A stretch of DNA of 64,000 nt from Gammaproteobacteria bacterium (GCA_012960755.1 DUAT01000041.1:169166-233165); one strand, 5' to 3'. Positions 1 through 8,825 are shown, counted from the first letter of the stretch. Notes: generated from the letters alone by a model not told the origin. A program made the numbers and translations.

Positions 1-348
1 ATTAAAGTCGACTTCCTGAAATGCATCCCTGCCAGTCAGACCACGGCCGATCTGGCCAATAAATAGAATCATGGGCGTTGAATCCTGCTGTGCCACATGC
101 ACGCCCGCGGCGGCATTTGTAGCACCGGGTCCGCGGGTGACGAAGCAGATACCCGGACGCCGGGTCAGCTTTCCATCGGCTTCAGCCATCATGGCTGCAC
201 CGCCTTCATGCTTCGCAACAACGACCTGTATCGAACTGTCGAACAGCGCATCCAGTATCGCGAGGTAACTTTCCCCCGGTACACAAAAAATCCGGTCTGT
301 GCCTTGCTCTTCCAGGCACTGTATTAAGAGCTGTGCAGCCGTAGTCAA
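1..348 (-). CDS. Thiamine-diphosphate-dependent enzyme, acetolactate-synthase-like (N-terminal part)
   Basis: The reading frame runs off the left edge, leaving 116 codons. It opens TTAAQLLIQCLEEQGTDRIF, continues with CVPGESYLAILDAL and has AKHEGGAAMMAEADGKLTRR followed by FVTRGPGATNAAAG. That is the classic N-terminal Pyr domain of the acetolactate synthase/benzoylformate decarboxylase superfamily. The Glu of KHEGGAA is the conserved residue that activates thiamine diphosphate. The start is a TTG at 348 with a strong TGGAGG ribosome site just upstream; no in-frame ATG fits. It diverges from the thioesterase gene. Substrate cannot be told from this fragment; biosynthetic IlvB is possible, but the catabolic neighbourhood (thioesterase, hydroxyacid oxidase) suggests a decarboxylase or synthase of 2-oxo acids. 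Confidence 0.85.
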   Translation of the reverse strand, partial: MTTAAQLLIQCLEEQGTDRIFCVPGESYLAILDALFDSSIQVVVAKHEGGAAMMAEADGKLTRRPGICFVTRGPGATNAAAGVHVAQQDSTPMILFIGQIGRGLTGRDAFQEVDFN

Positions 349-499
349 GATGTACCTCCAAAAAAATAGGATAATGTCGGTGCCGACAAGTGACCTACTT
401 GATTTCGAACGGCAATGTGTAGTTACAATCTACAAAACAGTGCTTCCAGTCAAGACCGGAATCTGTACATACCAGCAGAAACCCAGGCAGGAGAATCCT

Positions 500-1291
500 T
501 TGAGTTTTTACGATGAAGAAACAGCCGTCAAGAAAATTTCTGACAATCAGTATCTGGGGTACGTAACTTCTCATTGGGGAATTGGTGACAACCCCAACGG
601 CGGCTACCTGGTATCAATCGCGTTGGCTGCACTCGCAGATTCCCTACCTCATCCCGACCCGATTACCGTAACAACACATTACCTGAGACCCGGCATACCG
701 GATGCTGAGTGCTCTGTACGAGTTGAGATTATCCGCACGGGGCGTACCCTGAGTACTGCCCGAGCTTCATTGTATCAGGATGATAAAGCGAGAATCGAAG
801 TGCTGGCGGCATTTGGAGATTTGACACAATCTGTCGGGGTTGACACAGAGATTCGTATTCCGGCGCCAGTAGTCTCTCCTCCAGAAGACTGTGTTCAACG
901 ATCCGGAGCGAGGCAGGGGATTCACCTTCCGATCCTGGGTCGTGTTGATATCAGACTACTACCAGAATCAACCAAACAGGTCAAACGCGCAGAACTTTCA
1001 GGCTGGAATCGATTCGTTGATGATCGGGAACCGGATACCCGATCGTTGCTGTTGTTTGTAGATACCTTTCCTCCTTCTCCATTTCCGCTGCTTGGTGAGA
1101 TTGGTTGGGTACCCACCCTGGAACTTACCGTTCATATTCGACGCCGACCGGCACCGGGCTGGATCCAGACTCATGTGAAAACAGAAGACCTTTATCTGGG
1201 TCGTATGATAGAGAATGGAAAACTCTGGGACAGTGAAGGAAACCTGGTAGCCCAGAGTCGACAGATTGGATTGGTCATGAAGCAGGATTAG
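500..1291 (+). CDS. Acyl-CoA thioesterase family protein (TesB-like double hot-dog)
   Basis: About 263 residues. The start FYDEETAVKKISDNQYLGYV, then WGIGDNPNGGYLVSIALAAL and VTTHYLRPGIPD, match the N-terminal hot-dog of TesB-like thioesterases. The second half (DTFPPSPFPL, WVPTLELTVHIRRRPAPGW, DSEGNLVAQSRQIGLV) matches the C-terminal hot-dog, including the closing LVAQSRQ motif. I chose the TTG at 500 because CAGGAGA lies six bases upstream and the protein then begins where family members begin. An ATG at 374 in the same frame would add 42 residues that look unlike the family. It likely hydrolyses acyl-CoA thioesters in the cytoplasm. It diverges from the ThDP enzyme, leaving about 150 bp for promoters. 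Confidence 0.8.
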   Translation: MSFYDEETAVKKISDNQYLGYVTSHWGIGDNPNGGYLVSIALAALADSLPHPDPITVTTHYLRPGIPDAECSVRVEIIRTGRTLSTARASLYQDDKARIEVLAAFGDLTQSVGVDTEIRIPAPVVSPPEDCVQRSGARQGIHLPILGRVDIRLLPESTKQVKRAELSGWNRFVDDREPDTRSLLLFVDTFPPSPFPLLGEIGWVPTLELTVHIRRRPAPGWIQTHVKTEDLYLGRMIENGKLWDSEGNLVAQSRQIGLVMKQD

Positions 1292-1306
1292 ACTGAGCCC
1301 CTACTC

Positions 1307-2383
1307 CTATCGGCGTGCTAAAGTGTCCAGAAGTGGAAAAGGACTCAGTACGCTGGGATGACCCAATGCAGAGGTTCGCTCCATCAAATTGGGATTGAGA
1401 TCGGCGATGTCGGCAACCCCCAGAAGCCCCATTGAAAGCCGCAGTTCCACTTCGATCAACTCAAGTGCTTTAACCAGTCCCGGCTGTCCCGCTGCTGCCA
1501 TCGCCAACCCTTGCAATCGGCCCATGGCGATGATGTCAGCACCAAGACAAAGCCCCTTCACGATATCGGCACCCCGCATAAATCCACCATCGACAATGAC
1601 GGGTACGCGACCATCGACAGCCGCTGCCACTTCAGGTAAAGCGTCAATACAGGCCCGGGTGTGATCCAGCTGGCGCCCGCCGTGATTGGAAACCCATACC
1701 ACGTCGACCCCGGCAGCAACACAACGTTCGGCATCTTCCGCCACGTTAACCCCTTTGATAAAAAGAGATATATCAAATTTTTGTTTAATATGAGCGATCG
1801 TTTCCGTGGTGATCCTGGCCTGGTAGTTCGCTCCCGTCCAGCCTGATCGGCTGCCCCCAGGGGGTTTAAAACCGTTGTGGATGTCTCTTTCACGCCTTGA
1901 GTAAGTCTGGGTATCAACCGTCAGGCAGAAGCCGATGTACCCCGCCTCAACAGCTCTTTCGATAATGTCATCCATCCATATCTGATCGCCCATTAAATAT
2001 AGCTGATAGACTCTGGGGCCCGGTACATCTTTTGCTACCTGTTCAAAATCCGGCAGGCAGGATGAACTCAGTACTTGCAGAGTGCCATACTCCTGAGCCG
2101 CAGCCGCCACTGATGTGCCGCCACCTGATTCAAATACCTGTACTGACCCGATAGGCGGGAGAATAACCGGTATTTTTAGTTCTTGCCCCAGCAGTTCAGA
2201 CGCGTAACTCAGCTGGCTAACATCATTTAGCACTCTTGGGAGGAAGACCCAGGAATCCAGTCCGTGTCGATTTCGGTTTAATGCGGATTCTGTATCGGCG
2301 GCACCCATCAGGTAGTCCCAGCAATTTCTGTCGAGGTTGTTTCGGGCCATCTGGGCCATTTCGGTGAGGGTTGCAAAAGGCAT
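1307..2383 (-). CDS. FMN-dependent alpha-hydroxy-acid oxidase/dehydrogenase
   Basis: 358 residues of an FMN-binding TIM barrel of the glycolate oxidase/L-lactate dehydrogenase/mandelate dehydrogenase family. Visible signatures are DYLMGAADTESALNRNR near the N terminus (family usually has F-x-Y-x-x-x-G-A), YQLYLMGDQ in the flavin site, the catalytic block VVWVSNHGGRQLDHTRA with active-site His and Arg, and VIVDGGFMRGADIVKGLCLG ending in AMGRLQGLAMAAAGQPG. The enzyme oxidises an L-2-hydroxy acid to the 2-oxo acid. Exact substrate cannot be assigned. Its gene is convergent with the thioesterase gene. A hydroxyacid oxidase beside a ThDP 2-oxo-acid enzyme and a thioesterase suggests a short 2-hydroxyacid degradation cassette; that is inference. 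Confidence 0.9.
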   Translation of the reverse strand: MPFATLTEMAQMARNNLDRNCWDYLMGAADTESALNRNRHGLDSWVFLPRVLNDVSQLSYASELLGQELKIPVILPPIGSVQVFESGGGTSVAAAAQEYGTLQVLSSSCLPDFEQVAKDVPGPRVYQLYLMGDQIWMDDIIERAVEAGYIGFCLTVDTQTYSRRERDIHNGFKPPGGSRSGWTGANYQARITTETIAHIKQKFDISLFIKGVNVAEDAERCVAAGVDVVWVSNHGGRQLDHTRACIDALPEVAAAVDGRVPVIVDGGFMRGADIVKGLCLGADIIAMGRLQGLAMAAAGQPGLVKALELIEVELRLSMGLLGVADIADLNPNLMERTSALGHPSVLSPFPLLDTLARR

Positions 2384-2496
2384 GCGATATCCTGTTAATG
2401 TAGTGTGTAGAGTAGTGCTGGTGACGGATTGTATAGTTTTTCGTCTTCAAATCCTTTCTTAAAAAATTGAGTGATATCTAAACAAGGATTCATGTC

Positions 2497-3456
2497 ATGA
2501 CTCAAACCACATTCGACACAGCGATAGAAGAGAACGACGGGGTCATCAACGGGCCGTTCCGCTTCCCGGTACAGATGCTCGCGGCACAGGAATATGGGGG
2601 ACATTTGTCGATTCATGATGACGATCAAGCCCAGGAACTTGGCTTCAGTGGTGCGCCCATCGAAGGTCCAACACACTTTTCACAGTTCGATCCACTGATG
2701 CATCATATCTGGGGCGATCGCTGGTACGAATCCGGATGTATTAGTTCCCACTTCAAAAACGTCGTTGTGGAAGGTGACGAGGTGCAGGTATTTGTTGAGC
2801 GGCCAGGCGAGGCAGCGACCATTACAAAGGTCTGGGCAGTGAAAAAAAACGGTGATCTGGTGCTGGAAGGAACAGCGTCATTGGGCCCTGATCATCCTGA
2901 GACGCGACTCGATAACTTAATAGCCTCTCGACCAACTCCAGAAAAACTGGTCCTGTTGGAGCATGTGAGTATCGGCGACAGGTCCACAGGCGACTCGGTT
3001 CATATGGACTTCGATCAGCATCTGGGTAACAGCTATCCATTTACACTGCAGAACAAGCTTACCAAAATCACGGAGCTTTGCCGCTGGTACCAGCCGGATC
3101 AGGCGGAAGCATCACCCTGGGGTAAAGCAATTATCCCAACAGAAATGGTCAGCCCGCTCGTAGGGTATACATCCTCGGGGCTAAAGGGAGCAAAAGGACC
3201 TTCCATTGGTTTATTTGCAGACCTGGAGGTTCGAATGATCAAAGGCCCGTTGTTTGTCGGCCAGCACTACATGCTTGAGCGTGAAGTCGTTGGCCTGGGT
3301 GAAAGCAAGCGCACAGAATCCATGTGGATTAAGACATCCATCAAGGATCCTGAGTCAGGTGAGGTACTGGCGACCGTACTGCTAAACTCCGCGACCTTAA
3401 AGCAGTCTTACGAAAAGTATGATGAAGAAGCGGAGCGGATTGGTAAACAACGCTAG
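2497..3456 (+). CDS. Hot-dog (MaoC-like) domain protein, function unknown
   Basis: 319 residues. The part around residues 45-60 (ELGFSGAPIEGPTHFSQFDP) resembles the MaoC-like hot-dog signature in which a Gly-rich loop leads to the active-site helix. A second half with LGNSYPFTLQNKLTKITELC and EMVSPLVGYTSS may be a second hot-dog. Such double hot-dog proteins act as hydratases, dehydratases or thioesterases on CoA esters. The catalytic Asp/His pair of true enoyl hydratases is not evident to me, so activity is uncertain. It begins about 110 bp from the divergent hydroxyacid oxidase gene, and its stop overlaps by four bases that of the convergent porin gene. Confidence 0.65.
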   Translation: MTQTTFDTAIEENDGVINGPFRFPVQMLAAQEYGGHLSIHDDDQAQELGFSGAPIEGPTHFSQFDPLMHHIWGDRWYESGCISSHFKNVVVEGDEVQVFVERPGEAATITKVWAVKKNGDLVLEGTASLGPDHPETRLDNLIASRPTPEKLVLLEHVSIGDRSTGDSVHMDFDQHLGNSYPFTLQNKLTKITELCRWYQPDQAEASPWGKAIIPTEMVSPLVGYTSSGLKGAKGPSIGLFADLEVRMIKGPLFVGQHYMLEREVVGLGESKRTESMWIKTSIKDPESGEVLATVLLNSATLKQSYEKYDEEAERIGKQR

Positions 3457-4685
3457 AATTTTGCCGTGAACATAATCCAGCCTTTCTTTGTATCGGTAAA
3501 CAATTCGTCAGCATCATAGCTTGCGTACTTAAACAACAGGCTATAGTTTTTGTTGATTTTGAAGTTTACCGACGCATTCCATTCTGTGCCGTAGTTGCTT
3601 GAAGTGGTGTCGGAACTCAGGTCATGAAACGTCAGCATGAATGCGGCTTTTTTCCAGTTTGTACCGATTGTCAGGTAGCGATCATCGATGCCCGTTGCAG
3701 GTGTGGAGAGAAACTTATCTGCCCAGCCCTGGAACTTGTGCAGGGTTGCCAGGGGTGTCTGGAATCCTGTGCCCGCTTTGTCGTCTCCTTTCAGGATCTC
3801 GTTACCGAGAAGAATTCTGAATTTGTCAAACGTGAGTCCGACTTCGCCAAGAATGTAATCAGCCCGGTAACTTAGAGGGTTGTCTGCATAATCGTCCTGC
3901 CGTGCGTATTCGATGTTCAGTGGTACCTTGAAGCTGGCGAAATCGAAATTGTTTGTATATCGAAACCCCAGTGTTCGGTTGGATGCGCAGTTTCCAGGAA
4001 CACAGGAAGAGGTTGGTGCTGATTCCAGATCCATAAGGTATCCGTAGAGAACGACGGAACCCAGGGTGTCAAAATTTATTTTTGCATTCAGCAGATGAGT
4101 ATCCGAATCGAATTCTTTTTGTGGGCTGCCATCATCCGGCCCAAATATCCTTTGAACTTTACTCACATAGTTGTATTTGAGTGTCGTATTCCTGATCGTG
4201 CTATTTTGAATTGTAAATGCATCATAGGTCTGTTCATTTTGACGCCACGCGACCCCACCGATGAATCGTTGATTGTCAAGATTGAGCCGCTGACGACCTA
4301 AATACAGTGAGGTATCGTGACCCGTGTATTCAATCAGTACCTGGTTGATGTCTGTTCCGTCCGGATCGGCAATGACAGGGTAGGATGTTTGGCCGTTTCG
4401 GGAACTGTTGAATTTGTCATTACCGAGATAGGTGACATCATCGAATTCAATGAACAGTTTGAACCCATTGAGCGAATCAGTTTTATAGTTGAGCCTGGTT
4501 CTTAAGGTTGATGCCAGCGCGTCTTTGGAAAAATCCTTCTGATCGACTTGTTCCAGCCGGTAACGGAAGTTTAAATGTGCATCGCCTCCGGTTATGGCTT
4601 CAGTTAACGTCGTCGCCTCTGCCATGACAGGGATAGAAAAAGAAAACAGGAAGCTTACAAAAAGTACTTTCTTCAGCATGTTCAT
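3453..4685 (-). CDS. Outer-membrane porin, alginate-export family
   Basis: 410 residues with a cleavable signal peptide (KKVLFVSFLFSFSIPVMAEA). The mature part alternates aromatic beta strands, for example HLNFRYRLEQVDQKDF, TSLYLGRQRLNLDNQRFIGG and WRQNEQTYDAFTI. The RLNLDNQRFIGGVAWRQ block is typical of the alginate-export porin family (16-18-stranded barrels). The chain ends GWIMFTAKF with the terminal Phe used for barrel insertion. Solute is unknown. It is a single gene, convergent with the hot-dog gene. An FNR-type box at 4750-4763 sits about 65 bp before the start, so oxygen-responsive expression is likely. Confidence 0.85.
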   Translation of the reverse strand: MNMLKKVLFVSFLFSFSIPVMAEATTLTEAITGGDAHLNFRYRLEQVDQKDFSKDALASTLRTRLNYKTDSLNGFKLFIEFDDVTYLGNDKFNSSRNGQTSYPVIADPDGTDINQVLIEYTGHDTSLYLGRQRLNLDNQRFIGGVAWRQNEQTYDAFTIQNSTIRNTTLKYNYVSKVQRIFGPDDGSPQKEFDSDTHLLNAKINFDTLGSVVLYGYLMDLESAPTSSCVPGNCASNRTLGFRYTNNFDFASFKVPLNIEYARQDDYADNPLSYRADYILGEVGLTFDKFRILLGNEILKGDDKAGTGFQTPLATLHKFQGWADKFLSTPATGIDDRYLTIGTNWKKAAFMLTFHDLSSDTTSSNYGTEWNASVNFKINKNYSLLFKYASYDADELFTDTKKGWIMFTAKF

Positions 4686-4749
4686 TTTTTCGACTCACTA
4701 CGAATTACTACGAGTTAATTGAGTATAGGTCCCCTAAGTTCTCACTACA

Positions 4750-4763
4750 TTGACTTTAATCAA
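4750..4763. promoter_or_regulatory. Predicted FNR/ANR box
   Basis: TTGACTTTAATCAA is a near-perfect match to the FNR consensus TTGAT-N4-ATCAA, with one change. It lies 65 bp upstream of the porin start on the minus strand, a distance suited to class II activation. Confidence 0.65.
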
Positions 4764-4841
4764 ATTCGATTTAAGGGAGGATCTTAGACTATCTCGTCCT
4801 GGTTCGGGTAGAGACAGATGCCTTAGGTGAACGCAGTGTTA

Positions 4842-4855
4842 TTGATCCAGGTCAA
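4842..4855. promoter_or_regulatory. Predicted FNR/ANR box
   Basis: TTGATCCAGGTCAA matches the FNR consensus with one change in the right half. It lies about 100 bp before the small ORF at 4945 and 350 bp before the DUF123 gene. It could also act with the box at 4750 on the porin promoter. Confidence 0.55.
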
Positions 4856-4915
4856 ATTTTAGGCCTTGTCTGCAAGTTATGATCGATTGGATATTGTGAC
4901 AAGGTCCTTCTTATT

Positions 4916-4943
4916 AATAGAAAGTTACCAATAGAAAGTTGCC
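4916..4943. repeat. 14-bp tandem duplication
   Basis: AATAGAAAGTTACC is followed directly by AATAGAAAGTTGCC, differing in one base. The pair ends two bases before the possible ATG at 4945. Several similar short duplications sit at gene starts in this window. Confidence 0.7.
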
Positions 4944-4944
4944 A

Positions 4945-5148
4945 ATGGAAAACGAAAAACAATCCGGGAAAGAGCAGATTGAGCCACTGAAGGCACACGG
5001 CAATCGTCATCGGGAGAGGCTGACCTTGCCGGATTCATGTCAGTTGAGTGAATCCGAGATTCAGCTGCGAAAGAAAAGAAGCCGAGCGATGAGTATTCGT
5101 CGATATCGGTCCCTTCGCAGGACAATAATAAAACCAGCATCCGATTGA
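4945..5148 (+). CDS. Possible small basic protein, unrecognised
   Basis: An open frame of 67 codons from ATG 4945, rich in Arg, Lys and Glu (MENEKQSGKEQIEPLKAHG, then RKKRSRAMSIRRYRSLRR). No signal peptide, membrane segment or known motif is visible. There is no convincing Shine-Dalgarno site. It lies downstream of the FNR-like box at 4842 and about 55 bp before the DUF123 gene. The rest of 4686-5204 holds only the two FNR-like boxes and a short duplication. The ORF may be spurious. Confidence 0.25.
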   Translation: MENEKQSGKEQIEPLKAHGNRHRERLTLPDSCQLSESEIQLRKKRSRAMSIRRYRSLRRTIIKPASD

Positions 5149-5204
5149 TAATTTCTATAATCTGAATCAGCTGCAAAGCAGAGGCAGCTGAGGCTTCAGC
5201 AGGC

Positions 5205-5633
5205 ATGAACACAAATTCCGGAACCTATGTACTGATACTTGGCTGTGATCGAAGAAAGCGCGTGCAGGTCGGTCGCTGGGATACTGTCCAGCTCGAACGG
5301 GGATTCTACATCTACGTTGGCAGTGCATTTGGTCCCGGTGGTGTTAAAGCGCGGGTCTCCCGGCATTGCCGCAAAAACAAAAAGCACCATTGGCATATTG
5401 ACTATATCAGGGAGTTTCTCCTGCCACTTGGCGCATGGTACCTCCATGGTTCAGAGTATCTGGAGCATTCATGGGCTGATAGTCTGGCATCTCTCGACGG
5501 ATATTGTTCCATCCCGGGATTTGGCTGCAGTGATTGTAAGTGTGATTCCCATTTGTTCCACAGCATCAATAAACCAGATGTTAAAGAATTTTCAAAAGCC
5601 GCTGGCTGTTCCGTTGAATACTGGTGTTGCTAG
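5205..5633 (+). CDS. DUF123 family protein (GIY-YIG nuclease-like)
   Basis: 142 residues. The N-terminal GTYVLILGCDRRKRVQVGRW, the central GFYIYVGSAFGPGGVKARV with the G-x-Y-x-Y-V-G-S-A core, HWHIDYIREFL and the tail GFGCSDCKCDSHLFHS are diagnostic of DUF123, a minimal relative of the GIY-YIG endonuclease fold. Family members occur alone or fused to endonuclease III. The conserved Arg of GVKARVSRH lies where the nuclease Arg is expected. The extra cysteines near residues 120-126 are common in the family. Start ATG 5205 gives the usual length. Cellular role is not established. Confidence 0.85.
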   Translation: MNTNSGTYVLILGCDRRKRVQVGRWDTVQLERGFYIYVGSAFGPGGVKARVSRHCRKNKKHHWHIDYIREFLLPLGAWYLHGSEYLEHSWADSLASLDGYCSIPGFGCSDCKCDSHLFHSINKPDVKEFSKAAGCSVEYWCC

Positions 5634-5687
5634 CGGAATGTTAAGGGAATTCGCGTTCTCAGTATCAGAAATAAGAGGAATGCAAGA

Positions 5688-6059
5688 ATGGAAAATCTGA
5701 ATTTCGATAAGCTATGTGGGCTGCTGGCACGGATACCGGCGATTGAGCAGGTCATCTGGAGTACAGAACTGCATAACCCCTGGCAGGTCATGTTCAGGAT
5801 CGACCTGTCACATCCAATAGCATGGAACATTATTCAGGAGTTGGGCAGCATCCTGAATTACGCCTCTTATGATGAAGAGCTGAAATCTGTCTTCAAACCT
5901 GTGTCCCTGCCTCCTTTCAAAGTGGGTGGGCCAGATGGAAATCTCATGTGGCTGATCGAGTCGAACTCAACGGAGTGGGGCCCGGATATTTGTGCCACCT
6001 GGTTGACGAACAAGTTACCGGAACCCGTTGATGATCCCGACGCCTGGTTGATGGCATAA
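5688..6059 (+). CDS. Conserved-looking hypothetical protein
   Basis: 123 residues, soluble, with no signal peptide. It opens MENLNFDKLCGLLARIPAIE, contains WSTELHNPWQVMFRIDLSH and ends EPVDDPDAWLMA. No motif I recognise. An ORF of this size with normal composition, a clear ATG and AAGAGG upstream is likely real. It follows the DUF123 gene by about 55 bp in the same direction and is convergent with the napF end of the respiratory operon. Confidence 0.6.
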   Translation: MENLNFDKLCGLLARIPAIEQVIWSTELHNPWQVMFRIDLSHPIAWNIIQELGSILNYASYDEELKSVFKPVSLPPFKVGGPDGNLMWLIESNSTEWGPDICATWLTNKLPEPVDDPDAWLMA

Positions 6060-6081
6060 ACAGAAAGCTGCCTCTTGGTCC

Positions 6082-6687
6082 TTAAATATTGAGGCTGCGA
6101 ATATCTACGGCTCTTGGGTCGGCAATACAGGCCTCTCTGCATAATCCGCAGCCAACGCACAGGTCCGCGTTTATTGTCGGTTTTTCGTCACTGAAAATCA
6201 GCGCATCAGGTACAGGGCAGGATTCGCGACACGCACCACATTCCGGGCCGAGGTATGGCAGGCACTGATTTGTGTTGATTTCGGCGATCGCAAGGAGCGG
6301 AGGGGATACCGGCAACTGGTTTTCGGTATCGGCTTCGGGCGCCGCGTCAATTGAGGCAGGCGAAAAAACCAGTGCGTCCGGTTCGCATGCAAGCACACAT
6401 GGCCAGCCTTCACAAAGATGACATCCATGATTTATAAGATCCAGGGCTGGTGTCTGTGCAAACTCCACTCCACGAGACAGTGGCAGTGGAAATATTATAT
6501 TGTGCGGACAGGCTTCCATGCAGGCATCACAGCGCGTACACGTTAAAAGGAAATCAAGTTCTTCTCGTGCAAAAGGTGGTCGAATCCAATGTTTCGCTTT
6601 TTTTCGTGCAGCTGTTTCGGCGGAATTAATGACACCACCGACAACCTTACCGAAACTACCTTTAAAAAAATTTCGTCTATCCATCAT
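6082..6687 (-). CDS. napF: Ferredoxin-type protein NapF
   Basis: 201 residues. An RRNFFKGSFGK start recalls the twin-Arg-like beginning of NapF proteins. Three cysteine clusters follow: CTRCDACMEACP, then CGACRESCP, then CVGCGLCREAC, plus CHLCEGWPCVLAC between them. These can hold three or four [4Fe-4S] centres. NapF proteins help mature or feed electrons to the NapA molybdoenzyme on the cytoplasmic side. It is the last gene of the eight-gene minus-strand operon and begins immediately after the stop of the polyferredoxin gene. Confidence 0.8.
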   Translation of the reverse strand: MMDRRNFFKGSFGKVVGGVINSAETAARKKAKHWIRPPFAREELDFLLTCTRCDACMEACPHNIIFPLPLSRGVEFAQTPALDLINHGCHLCEGWPCVLACEPDALVFSPASIDAAPEADTENQLPVSPPLLAIAEINTNQCLPYLGPECGACRESCPVPDALIFSDEKPTINADLCVGCGLCREACIADPRAVDIRSLNI

Positions 6688-8205
6688 TCACATCCTCATC
6701 AGCATGGGTTGTGTCAGCAGCCAAAGGTTGGCCATCGTCATCAATGCAATGAACGCAATAATTGATAGTGAGTTTGTAGTTTTGACGCCGAAGAGTTTTG
6801 ATCCCCGATGCTGGACAACCTGCATGGCGAGCCAGAACCCGAAAACCAGCAGGCAAGCCTGAATCAGTGAGACGATATCGGCGGGAATCAGGAGTTGCAT
6901 CGCCCGTTCGTGCTTCTCGAGCATTGAAAGGGGCTGTGTATTGGTGCCCAGGGGATTGAGAATCACAGCCTGCAAACTGCCGCTTTCCCGCAGAAGATGA
7001 CCGATGTTGTGAGCGACGTGGTAAGAAAACGCGATCGGCAGGGTGACAAATGCAAATCCGGAAAAGACCTGGCTGAACCTGAACCGTCTGTTTACCAGGA
7101 TGAATAAATAAGTCGCAAGACCAAAGGCGGCAAAGATGATTGCGAGCTGCAGCATGAGTAACAGCGTAAAGGTAATGATCAACTGACCACTGTCACCAAT
7201 CCAGCGAGCGAGCTGGCTGACGATTTCTTGCCATTCGGGCAACATGGTAAGGCCATGAAAGCTCGTTAAACCCAATAACCCGATCATAAAACAGGCTTCA
7301 TCCATATGTGGTCTTGCGTCCTGAACGGCTTCAACATTAGGTGTACGTAATTGCCAATTGATATTATTGTCAGGGCAACTCTGGGTACAGTTCCCGCATG
7401 AGATGCAATAGGTGCTTTCCTTCAGCCGCCCCATAACCAACCTGGTTGGGCAGGGGGAGATTGTCTCGTTGCCATGGTAGCAATCAAGGGTTGAGCAGGA
7501 TGTACAAATTTCGGGATCAATTGGCCGCAGGGCAACGGGCGAGAGTTGCGAGTAGACACCTATCGTTCTGCCAACCGGACAAAAATATCGACAAAATGCC
7601 TTATCCTCGTAGATAGCCAGCGATAACGTTGCCAGCACCACCATCATTAACGCCAGGGATGCGGTGGCATAGGGACTTTCGGTAACACCAATGCCCAGTT
7701 CAAGCCAGGTGAGCAGCGTCAGCAGTGCAAGTGCTGACCAGAGACTGCGGAAGATCAGCGGGACTTTCAGGTTGAGCCCGGTTGGGTGAGGTTCCCTGCG
7801 CCACAATCGGCGCCTCGCTAACCAGTTCGCGATCATGTCCCAGGGACAGACGGCACACCAGCTTGAACCAAAGAACCATACAGAAATGATAATTCCCGTC
7901 CACCAGAGGTTCCAGGTAAGGACAGTTGCGATATTTCGCTCAGCAATTGGCGAACCCCAGAGTCCGGCTACGATGATGAGTGAAAAGAGCGCCAGGAAAA
8001 CGAGTTTCAAACCGAGCAATATTTTTGTTTGAGACGCAAGGTAGAGGAAAAATTTCCCAATAATCGGTAAGTGGCTAAAACTGATGGTGCCATGTGATTG
8101 TTGTATGGATGGATTCAGAAACAGGTGCCTGACGGTGATGCCAATCACCGCCAAAATGACAAAGAGACTCCAGAAAACAGACAGTCCAGCGTGGGTCATG
8201 CTCAC
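6688..8205 (-). CDS. Membrane polyferredoxin, NapH/CcoG-like, with extended C-terminal membrane domain
   Basis: 505 residues with about ten to eleven hydrophobic segments. Two membrane CxxxCP motifs (SSWCAVCPWDM and CRYFCPVGRTIG) are the hallmark of NapH/NosR/CcoG-type proteins. Two soluble [4Fe-4S] clusters follow: CTSCSTLDCYHG with CPTR, and CISCGNCTQSCP. After residue 290 a five-helix membrane domain contains SYHVAHNIGHLLRESG, with three His on one helix that could hold haem or quinone; that is inference. Standard NapH is about 290 residues, so this is a larger relative. Its start overlaps the stop of the FixH-like gene by ATGA, showing translational coupling. Confidence 0.75.
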   Translation of the reverse strand: MSMTHAGLSVFWSLFVILAVIGITVRHLFLNPSIQQSHGTISFSHLPIIGKFFLYLASQTKILLGLKLVFLALFSLIIVAGLWGSPIAERNIATVLTWNLWWTGIIISVWFFGSSWCAVCPWDMIANWLARRRLWRREPHPTGLNLKVPLIFRSLWSALALLTLLTWLELGIGVTESPYATASLALMMVVLATLSLAIYEDKAFCRYFCPVGRTIGVYSQLSPVALRPIDPEICTSCSTLDCYHGNETISPCPTRLVMGRLKESTYCISCGNCTQSCPDNNINWQLRTPNVEAVQDARPHMDEACFMIGLLGLTSFHGLTMLPEWQEIVSQLARWIGDSGQLIITFTLLLMLQLAIIFAAFGLATYLFILVNRRFRFSQVFSGFAFVTLPIAFSYHVAHNIGHLLRESGSLQAVILNPLGTNTQPLSMLEKHERAMQLLIPADIVSLIQACLLVFGFWLAMQVVQHRGSKLFGVKTTNSLSIIAFIALMTMANLWLLTQPMLMRM

Positions 8206-8825
8206 GATGTTGAGTCTTTTTTATCGGGCGAGTTCTGCATTCTGAATTTCGAGATTTGAGACTTACGCCTGGCAACAATGTTAATGCCTATTAACGCCAG
8301 CACCAGGATCACTACGGAAATCAACAAAGGTCCCCAGGGAGAGGGTTCTCCTACCTGTAATGGGAAGTCTATGTCGTAGGGTGCATCATTGGTATAAAAG
8401 TGCGCGCGTATGAAGTACTCCCCTTCTTCGCTGAAAACAAAACCCTGACGGTAAACGCCATCATCAATGGGCTGGGTTCCGATTGGTTCCTCACGGTCGG
8501 AAAAAAATGAGTCATCCAATACCGAGAAAGTCACTTCTCCCGTGTAACTATCTCGCTCATCAATACCTTGAATATACAGGTTGATACGCCCTGGTTCATT
8601 GGGTTTTGGGAATGCAGGGAAAACCATATAGGTAACAAAAAAATCCCCAATCTGGGTTTCGACCGCCATACTGGGTGGTGTATTTGAATCTTCGTTTAGA
8701 CTGTAAGCTGGTCTGCCCAGAACGTGATGGGCAGGTGCTTGCGGGGCAAGTGTCAGCAGTAAGCAGGCGACTATGCAAGGGGCTAGACAAGGGACTATGG
8801 ACAGTAGCTTATTTGACATTGGCAT
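8202..8825 (-). CDS. Periplasmic single-helix-anchored beta-sandwich protein, FixH/YtkA-like
   Basis: About 207 residues. A signal sequence (LLSIVPCLAPCIVACLLLTL) leads to a periplasmic domain beginning APAHHVLGRPAYSLNED. The domain contains TYMVFPAFPKPNEPGRINLY and EGEYFIRAHFYTNDAPYDID, a pattern of a small beta sandwich like FixH/YtkA. A C-terminal membrane helix (LLISVVILVLALIGINIV) and basic tail follow. The two His in APAHHVLG might bind metal. Start is ATG 8825 or 8819; both overlap the end of napH, and longer readings in this frame are shadows of napH. Function in the cluster is unknown. Confidence 0.6.
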   Translation of the reverse strand: MPMSNKLLSIVPCLAPCIVACLLLTLAPQAPAHHVLGRPAYSLNEDSNTPPSMAVETQIGDFFVTYMVFPAFPKPNEPGRINLYIQGIDERDSYTGEVTFSVLDDSFFSDREEPIGTQPIDDGVYRQGFVFSEEGEYFIRAHFYTNDAPYDIDFPLQVGEPSPWGPLLISVVILVLALIGINIVARRKSQISKFRMQNSPDKKDSTS

